A stretch of DNA of 25,192 nt from Pelotomaculum sp. UBA3103. Its GTDB lineage: Bacteria; Bacillota; Desulfotomaculia; Desulfotomaculales; Pelotomaculaceae. Each line of letters starts with the position of its first letter. Position 1 is the first letter of the stretch. A program made the translations under genes and the position numbers. Below, one piece after another: positions 7,234-14,491 of this stretch. A model generated the notes under the pieces. That model ran no database searches. It was given only the letters and a program-made list of their open reading frames with translations, and had not been told where the DNA came from. The stretch is from assembly GCA_002365855.1 (NCBI GenBank), contig DFAP01000005.1, positions 1-25,192 on the forward strand, written 5' to 3'.

Positions 7234-8772
7234 ATGCCCGGAACCAAAGAGTCATGCCCGTGCGGCAGCGGAAAATTATATGAAAATTGCTGCGGCGAGC
7301 GAAAGGTTTACTATTCCCTGGACCAGATCAGGTGGAGGCGCGCTGCTCATGACTTGCGACGCGGCCTTGGTGAATTTGCAGATCAGCCTTATTTCGTCTG
7401 GGATGCCGCGCGCGCCCAGGATCTTTACCTTGGCTATATGGGCCAGAGGTTGGTTGAAAGAGACGATGATTTTACGATGGAGCGGTGTTTTGAGTGGTTT
7501 ATCTTCGATTACAAACTTACAAGCGGCCGCTCCATTATTGAAACATACCGTGAGGAGCACCCCAGGCCCCTGACAGAATATGAAAAGGTACTTGTATCAG
7601 AGTGGGCCCGCTCCCGCATTTCCCTTTATGAGGTGACCGGTATTCTGCCTGGTGAAGGGCTTGAAATAAAGGATCTCCTCGGCAGGAGAAAGCTCAAGGT
7701 TCACGATGTGAATGCCGCAACTGAAATAGAATTAGGAAACATCCTTTTGATGAGGGTGCTTAAGGTCGGCAGCGAATACGAGTTCTCAACAAGCGGCATC
7801 GCCCTGGCAGGTTCGTATAAAGAAGTGCTTATTACAAGGCTCAAGCGAGACAGGCGGGACTTTTACAGGGAGAAAAAAACAAAAGACCGGGGCTGGGGAG
7901 CTTACTTAAAAGAAAGCGCCTATAAGATAAACGCCTGGGTTATGGAGATTGGGGCAACGAGTTCCTCCAGGGACTCGGCAGGGAAGGAAGCAACTGAGCG
8001 CTGGGCTATCCTGGCTATTATCAACTGGCGGGTGGCGCTTGACTTTATCAAGAAATCGGAACAGTTCAGTTTAATTAGAGAACTGAAGGATGCAGCGGGC
8101 GCATTCCGTCAGGCGACAGCTGCCGTGCTTGGAGAAGCGCACTTGCCTAAGGAGGAAAAGGAAGCTTCCTTAAGGCCTGAGAAAACGTCGCGGGAAAAAG
8201 GAAGAACCTTTTTGCGGCCGGTGCTGGGCCACATGGTGTTAACTCCTAAATTTATGCTTATTACTGCCGGTTCTCCCGGTCTGCTTCTGGATTGCAAGAA
8301 ACTATTGATCCAGGTGTTTGACAAAATTATTGTCGAGAGCACTAACCACCGGGACAACTTCATGAAGAATACAGACGAAATTTTTGCCGCGCCAACCGGA
8401 AGGAATAACAGGAGATCAGGCATGGATAGCTTCTCCTGGCCGGAGCCGGGATATGCCGCAGTAGCCGGAAGTGTCTGGGAAGGACTGCAGGACCTGGGAT
8501 ACAATCCAAGGCAGCAGAGGGGAGCCCTGAAGCTATGGTATGACTTCTGCTCAAAAGAGCGGCCGAGCATACGCAAGACCGCTGTGTGGACTGCCGCGGT
8601 CATATATGCTTTCGCCAGGCTGGAAATGGAAACCGGCCCTAATCAGCAGGATCTCGCCGGCCGGTTCGGAGTTGCCTCCTCTACGATTTCATCGAGGTTT
8701 AAACTGCTCTGCAAATCCCTCAGCCTGGTGGCCTATGACAGGAGATACACAACCAAAAAGCCTCGTAATTAA
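7234..8772 (+). CDS. SEC-C zinc-finger protein with C-terminal helix-turn-helix, function unknown
   Basis: I do not recognise the full-length family. The start is ATG at 7234, with GGGGAGGTG 5 nt upstream. The 512-residue soluble protein opens with a SEC-C zinc motif (SCPCGSGKLYENCC, residues 7-20), the metal-binding module also found at the end of SecA. A long middle region has no motif I can name. It contains basic, charged segments (LKRDRRDFYREKKTKDR near 210-226, and a Lys/Glu/Arg stretch near 305-330). The C-terminus at about 445-512 is helical and contains a likely helix-turn-helix (NQQDLAGRFGVASSTISSRF). This suggests nucleic-acid binding, perhaps a transcription regulator. It has its own promoter (7141-7169) and terminator (8819-8854), so it appears to be a single-gene unit. 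Confidence 0.75.
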   Translation: MPGTKESCPCGSGKLYENCCGERKVYYSLDQIRWRRAAHDLRRGLGEFADQPYFVWDAARAQDLYLGYMGQRLVERDDDFTMERCFEWFIFDYKLTSGRSIIETYREEHPRPLTEYEKVLVSEWARSRISLYEVTGILPGEGLEIKDLLGRRKLKVHDVNAATEIELGNILLMRVLKVGSEYEFSTSGIALAGSYKEVLITRLKRDRRDFYREKKTKDRGWGAYLKESAYKINAWVMEIGATSSSRDSAGKEATERWAILAIINWRVALDFIKKSEQFSLIRELKDAAGAFRQATAAVLGEAHLPKEEKEASLRPEKTSREKGRTFLRPVLGHMVLTPKFMLITAGSPGLLLDCKKLLIQVFDKIIVESTNHRDNFMKNTDEIFAAPTGRNNRRSGMDSFSWPEPGYAAVAGSVWEGLQDLGYNPRQQRGALKLWYDFCSKERPSIRKTAVWTAAVIYAFARLEMETGPNQQDLAGRFGVASSTISSRFKLLCKSLSLVAYDRRYTTKKPRN

Positions 8773-8818
8773 GTAATTTATGAGGCTGTAGGTCAGGCAT
8801 TTTTGTAATAATGACATC

Positions 8819-8854
8819 ACGCATCCCGTAAATTATCATACCGGGGTGCGTTTT
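8819..8854 (+). terminator. Intrinsic terminator after the SEC-C protein gene
   Basis: ACGCATCCCG (8819-8828) pairs with CGGGGTGCGT (8842-8851) in a 10-bp stem with one G-T pair and a 13-nt loop, followed by TTTTAT. It lies 46 bp past the stop codon. Confidence 0.75.
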
Positions 8855-8900
8855 ATATAAGGGGGGGCTTAACCTGACTGAGCTGATTGAAATAGTAGTA

Positions 8901-9482
8901 ATGTATATTACAAACGTGATAGCCGCTATGGGGTATTGGGGAGTGGGCATCGGTATGGCTATTGAAAGCGCCAACATCCCTCTGCCCAGTGAAGTGATTC
9001 TGCCGTTTGGCGGCTACCTTGTTTCAACCGGAAGGCTTGAGTTTTACCGGGTGGTTATGGCGGGAACCGTTGGCGGCACTTTGGGCTCTGCCCTGTCATA
9101 CTATCTGGGGCTAAAGGGAGGAAGACCTTTCCTGGTGAAATATGGCCGTTATTTTGGTTTCTCCATGAAGCACCTGGAAACAGCTGACCGGTGGTTTGAA
9201 AAATACGGGGAGGCAACTGTTTTTTTTACCAGGCTGATGCCGATTGTCCGGACCTTCATTTCTCTTCCTGCCGGAATCTCAGGGATGAATTTTAAAAGGT
9301 TTTTGGTGTACACCTTCCTGGGTTCACTCCCCTGGAGTTTTCTCCTGGTTTATATCGGACTGAAGCTGGGTCAGAACTGGAAGGCAATTGAACCGTGGTT
9401 CCACAGGTTGGATATAGTGATTGCCCTCGGTATTGCCGGTGTTATAATTTACTTGTGGCGCAGCCGTAAAAAGTTGTTTTAA
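8901..9482 (+). CDS. DedA family membrane protein
   Basis: DedA proteins are polytopic inner-membrane proteins of the VTT/SNARE-associated superfamily, several of which act as phospholipid or undecaprenyl-phosphate flippases. The 193 residues show family landmarks: ESANIPLPSEVILPFGGYL near 23-41, and FFTRLMPIVRTFISLPAGISGM near 108-129 with the conserved Arg pair, followed by further membrane segments. An ATG at 8901 is the first standard start but lacks a ribosome binding site. A CTG at 8874, in frame and 6 nt after a run of seven G residues, would add nine residues (L-T-E-L-I-E-I-V-V) that look like a normal DedA N-terminus. The real start may therefore be 8874. The next gene encodes a PAP2 phosphatase 24 bp downstream, which fits a shared role in lipid-carrier recycling. 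A second DedA lies at the right edge of the window. Confidence 0.92.
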   Translation: MYITNVIAAMGYWGVGIGMAIESANIPLPSEVILPFGGYLVSTGRLEFYRVVMAGTVGGTLGSALSYYLGLKGGRPFLVKYGRYFGFSMKHLETADRWFEKYGEATVFFTRLMPIVRTFISLPAGISGMNFKRFLVYTFLGSLPWSFLLVYIGLKLGQNWKAIEPWFHRLDIVIALGIAGVIIYLWRSRKKLF

Positions 9483-9506
9483 TTTAGAAAGGTTTGAGAA
9501 AATCAA

Positions 9507-10106
9507 ATGGGTGAAACGGGATTTTGGGATAGTATCGTTATATGGTTAAAAAGTTTTGACCTGAGCTGGCTTGAAAAGATTAATCATGGCCTGCAAAACC
9601 CATTTTTTGACTGGCTGCTGCCCCTGATCAGCATGGCAGGCGGCGGTGGCATGATCTGGATTGTCTTCAGCCTGGTTTTGCTCACTTCAGGCCGTTCGGG
9701 AACGAAAAAAGTTGCAATATTAATGCTGATGTCTCTTTTTATCAGCTTTTTAGCTGGCGAAGAGGGACTCAAACACTATTTTCAGCGACCCAGGCCCTTT
9801 GAAACGATACCTGATGTTGACCTGCTGGTAAAGCCACCGGGCTCGTACTCTTTTCCCTCCGGGCACGCGGCTAATGCTTTTGCCTCAGGCCTTGTGCTGG
9901 CCAGAATGATACCTGTTTTGGCCTGGCCTGTACTAATCCTGGCGGCCCTGATGGCTTTTTCCAGGGTGTACGTTGGGGTCCATTATCCTCTGGATGTTAT
10001 AGCAGGTTCCTTGCTTGGGGCAGCCTGCGCTCTGCTCGTGCTGAAATTTGAGTCATCCATAACCCGTACGGTCCAAAAGATACCCCCTTTCCGCACCCTA
10101 AATTAA
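9507..10106 (+). CDS. PAP2-family membrane phosphatase (undecaprenyl-diphosphatase-like)
   Basis: This is a membrane phosphatase of the type 2 phosphatidic acid phosphatase family. The three catalytic motifs are all present: KHYFQRPRP near 87-95, PSGH near 115-118 and SRVYVGVHYPLDV near 151-163. These supply the Lys/Arg phosphate-binding residues and the two catalytic His. The 199 residues contain about five to six membrane segments. Family members dephosphorylate undecaprenyl diphosphate, phosphatidylglycerophosphate or phosphatidic acid, and the substrate here cannot be decided from sequence. The gene starts 24 bp after the DedA gene, so the two are probably co-transcribed, and a strong terminator follows at 10152-10170. 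Confidence 0.9.
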   Translation: MGETGFWDSIVIWLKSFDLSWLEKINHGLQNPFFDWLLPLISMAGGGGMIWIVFSLVLLTSGRSGTKKVAILMLMSLFISFLAGEEGLKHYFQRPRPFETIPDVDLLVKPPGSYSFPSGHAANAFASGLVLARMIPVLAWPVLILAALMAFSRVYVGVHYPLDVIAGSLLGAACALLVLKFESSITRTVQKIPPFRTLN

Positions 10107-10151
10107 CACGTATATTACCGTTAATCAGCCGGACAAAAATAATAACCAAGG

Positions 10152-10170
10152 CCCGCCTCAGGCGGGTTTT
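10152..10170 (+). terminator. Intrinsic terminator after the PAP2 gene
   Basis: CCCGCC, a TCA loop and GGCGGG form a compact stem followed directly by TTTT and then AAATTTT. It closes the DedA-PAP2 transcription unit. Confidence 0.85.
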
Positions 10171-10275
10171 AAATTTTGAACGTGAAAGCGATGTTCTGAT
10201 AGATTAGGAACCGGGAATAGATTTGAGTCGTATTTGAGATAATATCTATAGCAAAAAAAGCGAGGGGGTGACCAC

Positions 10276-10779
10276 ATGACTAGTTTTAAGAAGGTAATGG
10301 TCCTTGCTGCGGCATTGTTAATAGGGCTGCAGCTGCTGGCAGGCTGCAATATGGCCAGAAAGCCTGCCCCGCAAAACCCGCCTGAAGCCCAGGTCCCGGC
10401 GCCTGCCGCGCCTTCAAACCAGGCTATGCCTGACAACGCTGAAGAGGTAAATCAGATTGCCGAAAGACTTACTGAAACTGCCGCGCAAGTGCCTGGAGTT
10501 GAAAGGGCAGTAGTGGTTATAGCCGGCACAACCGCCTACGTCGGTGTTGACCAGAAGGAAGACATGGGAGGAGCAGATACAGAAAAGGTAAAAAGAGACG
10601 TGAGCAACGAGGTGAAGAAGGCTGAGCCCAGATTGACAGCAGTGTACGTCAGCAGCGACCCGGACGTCACGGCCCGCTTGAGGAGTATTGCAGATGGAGT
10701 AGCGGCAGGGAAGCCCTTATCCACTTTTGACAATGAGCTTTCAGAGATAACTAAAAGAATCTCTCCGACTTCCAGATAG
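10276..10779 (+). CDS. YhcN/YlaJ family sporulation lipoprotein
   Basis: This is a lipoprotein of 167 residues. A lipoprotein signal peptide ends in LLAGC, with the modified Cys at residue 24, and is followed by a Pro/Ala-rich linker to about residue 55. The folded part contains ERAVVVIAGTTAYVGVD near 76-92, the core of the YhcN/YlaJ domain, then a charged segment with VKRDVSNEVKK and a segment with VYVSSDPDV. In Bacillus these proteins are made in the forespore and found in the spore inner membrane, with roles in germination or outgrowth. The start ATG is preceded by GAGGGGGTG. The gene has a terminator on each side, so it is a single-gene unit. Confidence 0.88.
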   Translation: MTSFKKVMVLAAALLIGLQLLAGCNMARKPAPQNPPEAQVPAPAAPSNQAMPDNAEEVNQIAERLTETAAQVPGVERAVVVIAGTTAYVGVDQKEDMGGADTEKVKRDVSNEVKKAEPRLTAVYVSSDPDVTARLRSIADGVAAGKPLSTFDNELSEITKRISPTSR

Positions 10780-10811
10780 ATATAACTACATAAGGTATTT
10801 TTAACAAAACC

Positions 10812-10836
10812 AGGCCTGCCTGCTAAAGGCGGGCCT
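10812..10836 (+). terminator. Hairpin terminator after the YhcN/YlaJ gene
   Basis: AGGCCTGCC (10812-10820) pairs with GGCGGGCCT (10828-10836) around a 7-nt loop. The T tract that follows is poor, so termination may be incomplete. Confidence 0.6.
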
Positions 10837-10980
10837 TCGAATTGATAAGCCATTAAAAGGCACTGGCGCAGGATTGCACGTTTAGTTGCTGTAGGTCAAG
10901 TCAAAAAATGCTTAAAATACTGCCGACGGGTATAAAAATATATAAATTTTACCATAATAGTAATGGAAAGGAGGGATATA

Positions 10981-11352
10981 GTGAATAAGCATGCAACAGC
11001 TCTAGCAGTAAAGTTTATTGTAATCGGACTGATTAGTGTTATTATTCTACCCATTTTCAGCCAGATCACCACCGGGCAGGCAGTAGGTATCGCGCTGGTT
11101 CTCACGTTGATCGCGTACTTCCTGGCGGACCTAGTTATTGTACCGCGCTATGGCAATATTACGGCGGTTGTGGCTGACGTGATCATTGCGGCGCTGGTAA
11201 TAGGTATTGCCGACTGGTCTGTAAATGGGGTAATAACCTTATCTCCGGCAGGATGGGTGCTTGTTTTAGCCATCCTGGGAGTAGGGGAGTGGTTTCTCCA
11301 TAAGTATCTCAGTATTTCACTGTTGCGCGTCAACACTGAAACTGAGGAATAA
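10981..11352 (+). CDS. DUF2512 (YndM-like) membrane protein
   Basis: This is a four-helix membrane protein of about 123 residues and unknown function. The start is GTG at 10981, because AAAGGAGG lies 6-7 nt upstream. An ATG at 10963 lies before that site and would lack one. The membrane segments fall roughly at residues 9-27, 33-50, 58-78 and 88-105, and the protein ends in an acidic tail (NTETEE). The pattern LADLVIVPRYGN followed by a membrane segment and EWFLHKYL near the C-terminus fits the YndM/DUF2512 family. A second member with the same layout lies at 24290-24634. Expression during sporulation is possible, given the neighbouring YhcN/YlaJ gene, but is not shown by the sequence. Confidence 0.75.
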   Translation: MNKHATALAVKFIVIGLISVIILPIFSQITTGQAVGIALVLTLIAYFLADLVIVPRYGNITAVVADVIIAALVIGIADWSVNGVITLSPAGWVLVLAILGVGEWFLHKYLSISLLRVNTETEE

Positions 11353-11389
11353 TCTATTTATTGTTTAGTTTTTCACTGATTCATTTTTT

Positions 11390-11417
11390 TCGAACCCGGT
11401 CTAAATTGGCCGGGTTC
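11390..11417 (+). terminator. Hairpin after the DUF2512 gene
   Basis: GAACCCGG (11392-11399) pairs with CCGGGTTC (11410-11417), and the stem can extend inward by a T-G and a C-G pair. It is followed by AGTATTTGT, a weak T tract. It lies about 40 bp after the stop codon. Confidence 0.55.
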
Positions 11418-11465
11418 AGTATTTGTAAAAATGATACTGGCATAATTAACGCCGGAGGGTAAAGA

Positions 11466-11507
11466 ATGAGTATAGGGTGTATTCTAAAAGAGTTACACTC
11501 GCGATAA
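11466..11507 (+). CDS. Possible 13-residue leader peptide
   Basis: A very short reading frame (MSIGCILKELHSR) begins at an ATG 5-6 nt after GGAGGGT and stops 22 bp before the next gene. The ribosome binding site is as good as those of the real genes. The frame is too short to judge as coding on its own. It could be a leader peptide for the membrane protein at 11530, or chance. Confidence 0.25.
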   Translation: MSIGCILKELHSR

Positions 11508-11529
11508 TACTTATCAGGAGAAATAAATC

Positions 11530-11991
11530 GTGCTGTTTTTGATTTTTTCCATCATTCTCTGGATTGCAGTGTACATTTTTGTCGGTGAAAGGTTTTATAA
11601 GCTCTGGAAGCCCGGGTTGATTGGTCTGGGGATCATGTGGACAGCTGATTACTTCGGAACTAAATATAATTTATACACTTACCCGATCGGGCTGTTTTAC
11701 ATTGGCAGCATCCCGGTTTTTCATTTTACCCAGGTTTATGCCAGTGCTATTTTGTATCTGAACTGGCTGCCGGTAAGCTGGTCTAAAAAAGTATTATACA
11801 CTATCTATGCCGCCGCGCTCATTCTGGCGCTGGAAGCCTTTTCCCACAGGCTTGGATATATTTCCTATCCCAACTGGAAGCTTTCCTACAGCTACTTTCT
11901 GATCCTTGGCGGGCTGCTGCTGCTCGCCTACCTATCGGACAGGTTAAATAAGATAATCAAAAAGCCTGCCTTAAAAACAGGGCATAAATAG
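11530..11991 (+). CDS. CBO0543-like membrane protein
   Basis: This is a 153-residue membrane protein of unknown function, with about five hydrophobic segments and short loops. Aromatic-rich stretches (FGTKYNLYTYPIGLFYIGS and SHRLGYISYPNWKLSYSYF) resemble the clostridial CBO0543 family. That match comes from memory of the family style, so it is tentative. The GTG start at 11530 is supported by AGGAG 8 nt upstream. The gene is convergent with the ger operon, and its last 35 bp overlap the 3' end of the small gene at 11957-12127 on the other strand. Confidence 0.6.
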   Translation: MLFLIFSIILWIAVYIFVGERFYKLWKPGLIGLGIMWTADYFGTKYNLYTYPIGLFYIGSIPVFHFTQVYASAILYLNWLPVSWSKKVLYTIYAAALILALEAFSHRLGYISYPNWKLSYSYFLILGGLLLLAYLSDRLNKIIKKPALKTGHK

Positions 11992-12127
11992 ACAGGGCCA
12001 GGACAAAGGCCGCCAGCAAAAAAACTCCTATCCCGCCGCGCAGGTGCCCTTTTTTTAGGGCCCAGCGGCCGTAGGTAAAGGTATAGTAGGTTACGGCGAG
12101 GGGTATGAGCAGCAGCAGCCAGTTCAT
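11957..12127 (-). CDS. Small two-helix membrane protein at the end of the ger operon (germinant-receptor D-subunit-like)
   Basis: This 56-residue gene is easy to miss because of its size. Its ATG overlaps the gerC stop as ATGA (12127-12124), the arrangement of translational coupling. It has no separate ribosome binding site. The peptide begins MNWLLLLIPLAV, with a first membrane helix at about 2-19. A basic loop follows (GRWALKKGHLRGG), then a second helix at about 33-52 (GVFLLAAFVLALSIYAL) and a short tail ending RQAF. In Bacillus, ger operons are often accompanied by small proteins of 60-75 residues with two membrane helices, called D-subunits, that modulate germinant-receptor function. Size, topology and position all match that description. 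The assignment is by analogy only, since I cannot test homology here. Its 3' end overlaps the convergent gene ending at 11991. Confidence 0.7.
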   Translation of the reverse strand: MNWLLLLIPLAVTYYTFTYGRWALKKGHLRGGIGVFLLAAFVLALSIYALFLRQAF

Positions 12128-13398
12128 GAACCCGCGCCCGGGGTGGTTTTTAACTGCATACCCGTCCTCCTGATCCTGTTGTTGACGGTAACGCTCACCT
12201 GGGCGTCCGGATATCTTGAAAGCCAGTCGAACTCCTCCCAGGACTGCTCTGTCCAGAAATTGTGTTTGACGTACCGCCCAAATCCGAAAATATCAGAACC
12301 GAATTCCTCCTGGGTCCGGCTGATCAACCTCAGGCACTCCTCCTCAATATATCGCGAGATGGCCTCTTCCAGGACCGGTTTGGTCTCCGGTTCTTCGTAG
12401 TTGATCCCGCTTTTAATCGATATAATCTCAGGCTCGAGGAATATTTCCAGGTCCACGGCGACATTTCCGTCCTCGTCAATGTCTGTCCTGTACTTTGGGG
12501 CGCGCGCCTGGCGAACTGCCAGGCCGACCGTCAGGTCCTGGTCGAAAGGGTCTACAATGCTGAAAACACCGGACTTAAAGGCACCCCTCATCATCATTAA
12601 ATACCTTGTTTCTTGCCCGTTGATGATGCCCACCATCTTATCGACCTTGAAAACAGCAGTCCCGCATACCTGGGCCGGGTTTCCACCGCTGGACGGTATT
12701 TCGCCTGCGATGTATTTGCCCAGGGCCGGATCTCCGCCTACTCCAGTACCCGGTCTGGCCGTCTCAAAATCGCCCTGGCGTATAGCGACCAGGGGCAATA
12801 CTCCCTGGGTGGAAAAAGATTTTATATTATCATAAATGTCCCGGAACTCCACGCTCGGGTAAAGCGAGTGAATTGATGATAAATCTTTAATCAGCTCGAA
12901 CTGCTTGGTCGGGTTCACCTCCAGCAGGGGCTTGTTCTTTTCTATGAAATCTTTGGCCTTGCCCCGGCTAATGAAGACTTCGGATGTCTCCCTCAGCTCA
13001 CGGTAGCGGTTCAGTGGAAAAAGCCACTGGGCCAGGCCTTCCCTGGCCAGTTCCTCTGAAAAGATATAGGCCTTGCTGTGCAGCAGGGATACATGCCGGT
13101 CGACTACCGTGTTTGCCAGATTGATAATAGTAAGCGGCGCGTGTGTTTCAAAGCTGACATTGATGGTGTTTCCGTTTTCGCCGCCCCCACCTTCACCTCC
13201 GCCTGCGCCGCCACCCCCGGCGAAGACCCTGGGGTTGGCTATGCTCAGGGTAACTACCAGGGAGTCTTTCTCACCTTTATCAAAACCCATTACCAGGACG
13301 AAGGCAATCTCGTCCGTGTCCCTGCTCCCATAGCACCCCGGCAGTGTCAAGAGTGCCAGAGCTATGGTAAGGAGGGCCAATATTTTAACTGCCCGCAC
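12124..13398 (-). CDS. gerC: Germinant receptor C subunit, Ger(x)C family lipoprotein
   Basis: This is the lipoprotein subunit of a GerA-type spore germinant receptor, held on the outer face of the spore inner membrane. The signal peptide ends in LPGC with the lipid-modified Cys at residue 22, followed by YGSRDTDEIAFVLVMGFD, the usual Ger(x)C start. A Gly-rich, low-complexity insertion lies near residues 61-73. The length of 424 residues is normal. The start is GTG at 13398, with AGGGAGGGGT about 5 nt upstream, and it overlaps the gerB stop by 14 bp. The gene ends in an ATGA overlap with the small fourth gene. It is part of the gerABC operon. Confidence 0.93.
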   Translation of the reverse strand: MRAVKILALLTIALALLTLPGCYGSRDTDEIAFVLVMGFDKGEKDSLVVTLSIANPRVFAGGGGAGGGEGGGGENGNTINVSFETHAPLTIINLANTVVDRHVSLLHSKAYIFSEELAREGLAQWLFPLNRYRELRETSEVFISRGKAKDFIEKNKPLLEVNPTKQFELIKDLSSIHSLYPSVEFRDIYDNIKSFSTQGVLPLVAIRQGDFETARPGTGVGGDPALGKYIAGEIPSSGGNPAQVCGTAVFKVDKMVGIINGQETRYLMMMRGAFKSGVFSIVDPFDQDLTVGLAVRQARAPKYRTDIDEDGNVAVDLEIFLEPEIISIKSGINYEEPETKPVLEEAISRYIEEECLRLISRTQEEFGSDIFGFGRYVKHNFWTEQSWEEFDWLSRYPDAQVSVTVNNRIRRTGMQLKTTPGAGS

Positions 13399-14491
13399 GT
13401 TTACCCCTCCCTTTTAGCCAGAATGCGGCCAGTACAAACAACGGAATCACGTAGCTTGGAAGGAGGGCATAGGGCCTCAGGAATTCGAAGTCCAGCCTTA
13501 CTGCAGTGGGCATATCCAGCGGCAGGAAGCTGAAAATAAAAATTGCCAGCCCCAGCGGCCAGATCAGCGGGCGGTAGTCCGGCAGCTTTAACGTCCTGGC
13601 CAGGGTTACGGAAGCCCCGTAAAGGGTCAGGGCAATCTTTAAGGCCCCGATGATGCTCCAGATAATGACAAAGATAGCTTCTATCCTCTGAAAAAAGCGC
13701 CCCAGGTAGATGCTGCGCGACAGCCTGTAAAAGGGCAGGGATATCTCCTCTGCCACCTCCTTGTTGATGCTCAGGTTTAAGGTCAGCATCAAAGCGAATA
13801 GCAGTCCGAAACCAAACAGCATGGCTTTGTAGCCGATACTGCTGAATTTATCAGCTCCACCCATGGACTGGACCAGCACCGCCGCGAGAATAATTTCAGT
13901 AATGGCGGCCGTGCTGTACGCACCCGCGCCGAAAACCTGCAGCGGGCCGCAGCCAAGCAGCGGGAACAAGTTGTGAATATTCCACTGGGGAATTAAAGCG
14001 AGCAGCAGGATGGCGATGCCCCCCAAAACGTAAAGGTAGCTCAGGCGCGCGGACCGCGCCATGGCCTCGATGCCCAGGTAGGCCCCCAGCAGCCCTATGG
14101 AGATGAATACAATACTGATGACGCTGATGGGCGTCCTGGGCAGGGCGGCAATAATCAGGGCCTCGGTGAACTCCCTGATAAAAAGGGCGCTCACGGCCAT
14201 AAAAAAAGTTACTGTTACGAGATTGAAGACTGTTCCAATCACCGGGCCCCAGGCTTCTTCAGTTATTTCCACGATGGACTTGTCCGGGTTCTTTTTCAGG
14301 ACCAGTGACATTACATACACACCGGCGAGGGCCACGGCCAGCCCGCCCAGCGGAGTCAGCCAGGCGGCTGAGCCGGCAGTCTCGACCAGGCTCCTGGGGT
14401 AGGTCAGGAACATCCTGGCGCTGCTGGAAATAGCCAGCAGGATAATAGCCTCGGCCGGCCCGAAGGTGCCCTCTTTAACTATTGTCATCAC
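13385..14491 (-). CDS. gerB: Germinant receptor B subunit (GerB, APC-type membrane protein)
   Basis: This is an integral membrane subunit of the germinant receptor, with about ten hydrophobic segments over 368 residues. It belongs to the amino-acid permease-like endospore germination family. GerB proteins take part in germinant recognition, and recent models place the ligand pocket here. The N-terminal segment EAIILLAISSSARMFLTYPR contains the family's first helix. The protein ends in a basic tail (LKGRGKRAGS). The start may be GTG at 14491 or ATG at 14488, since both follow GGCGG closely. Either start overlaps the gerA stop by 14-17 bp, so gerA, gerB and gerC are tightly coupled. Confidence 0.92.
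   Translation of the reverse strand: MMTIVKEGTFGPAEAIILLAISSSARMFLTYPRSLVETAGSAAWLTPLGGLAVALAGVYVMSLVLKKNPDKSIVEITEEAWGPVIGTVFNLVTVTFFMAVSALFIREFTEALIIAALPRTPISVISIVFISIGLLGAYLGIEAMARSARLSYLYVLGGIAILLLALIPQWNIHNLFPLLGCGPLQVFGAGAYSTAAITEIILAAVLVQSMGGADKFSSIGYKAMLFGFGLLFALMLTLNLSINKEVAEEISLPFYRLSRSIYLGRFFQRIEAIFVIIWSIIGALKIALTLYGASVTLARTLKLPDYRPLIWPLGLAIFIFSFLPLDMPTAVRLDFEFLRPYALLPSYVIPLFVLAAFWLKGRGKRAGS

Noticed and set aside
8109..8603. A 164-codon minus-strand frame within the SEC-C protein gene
   Set aside because: Antisense shadow without a ribosome binding site. The sense frame has a zinc motif, promoter and terminator that fit a gene.
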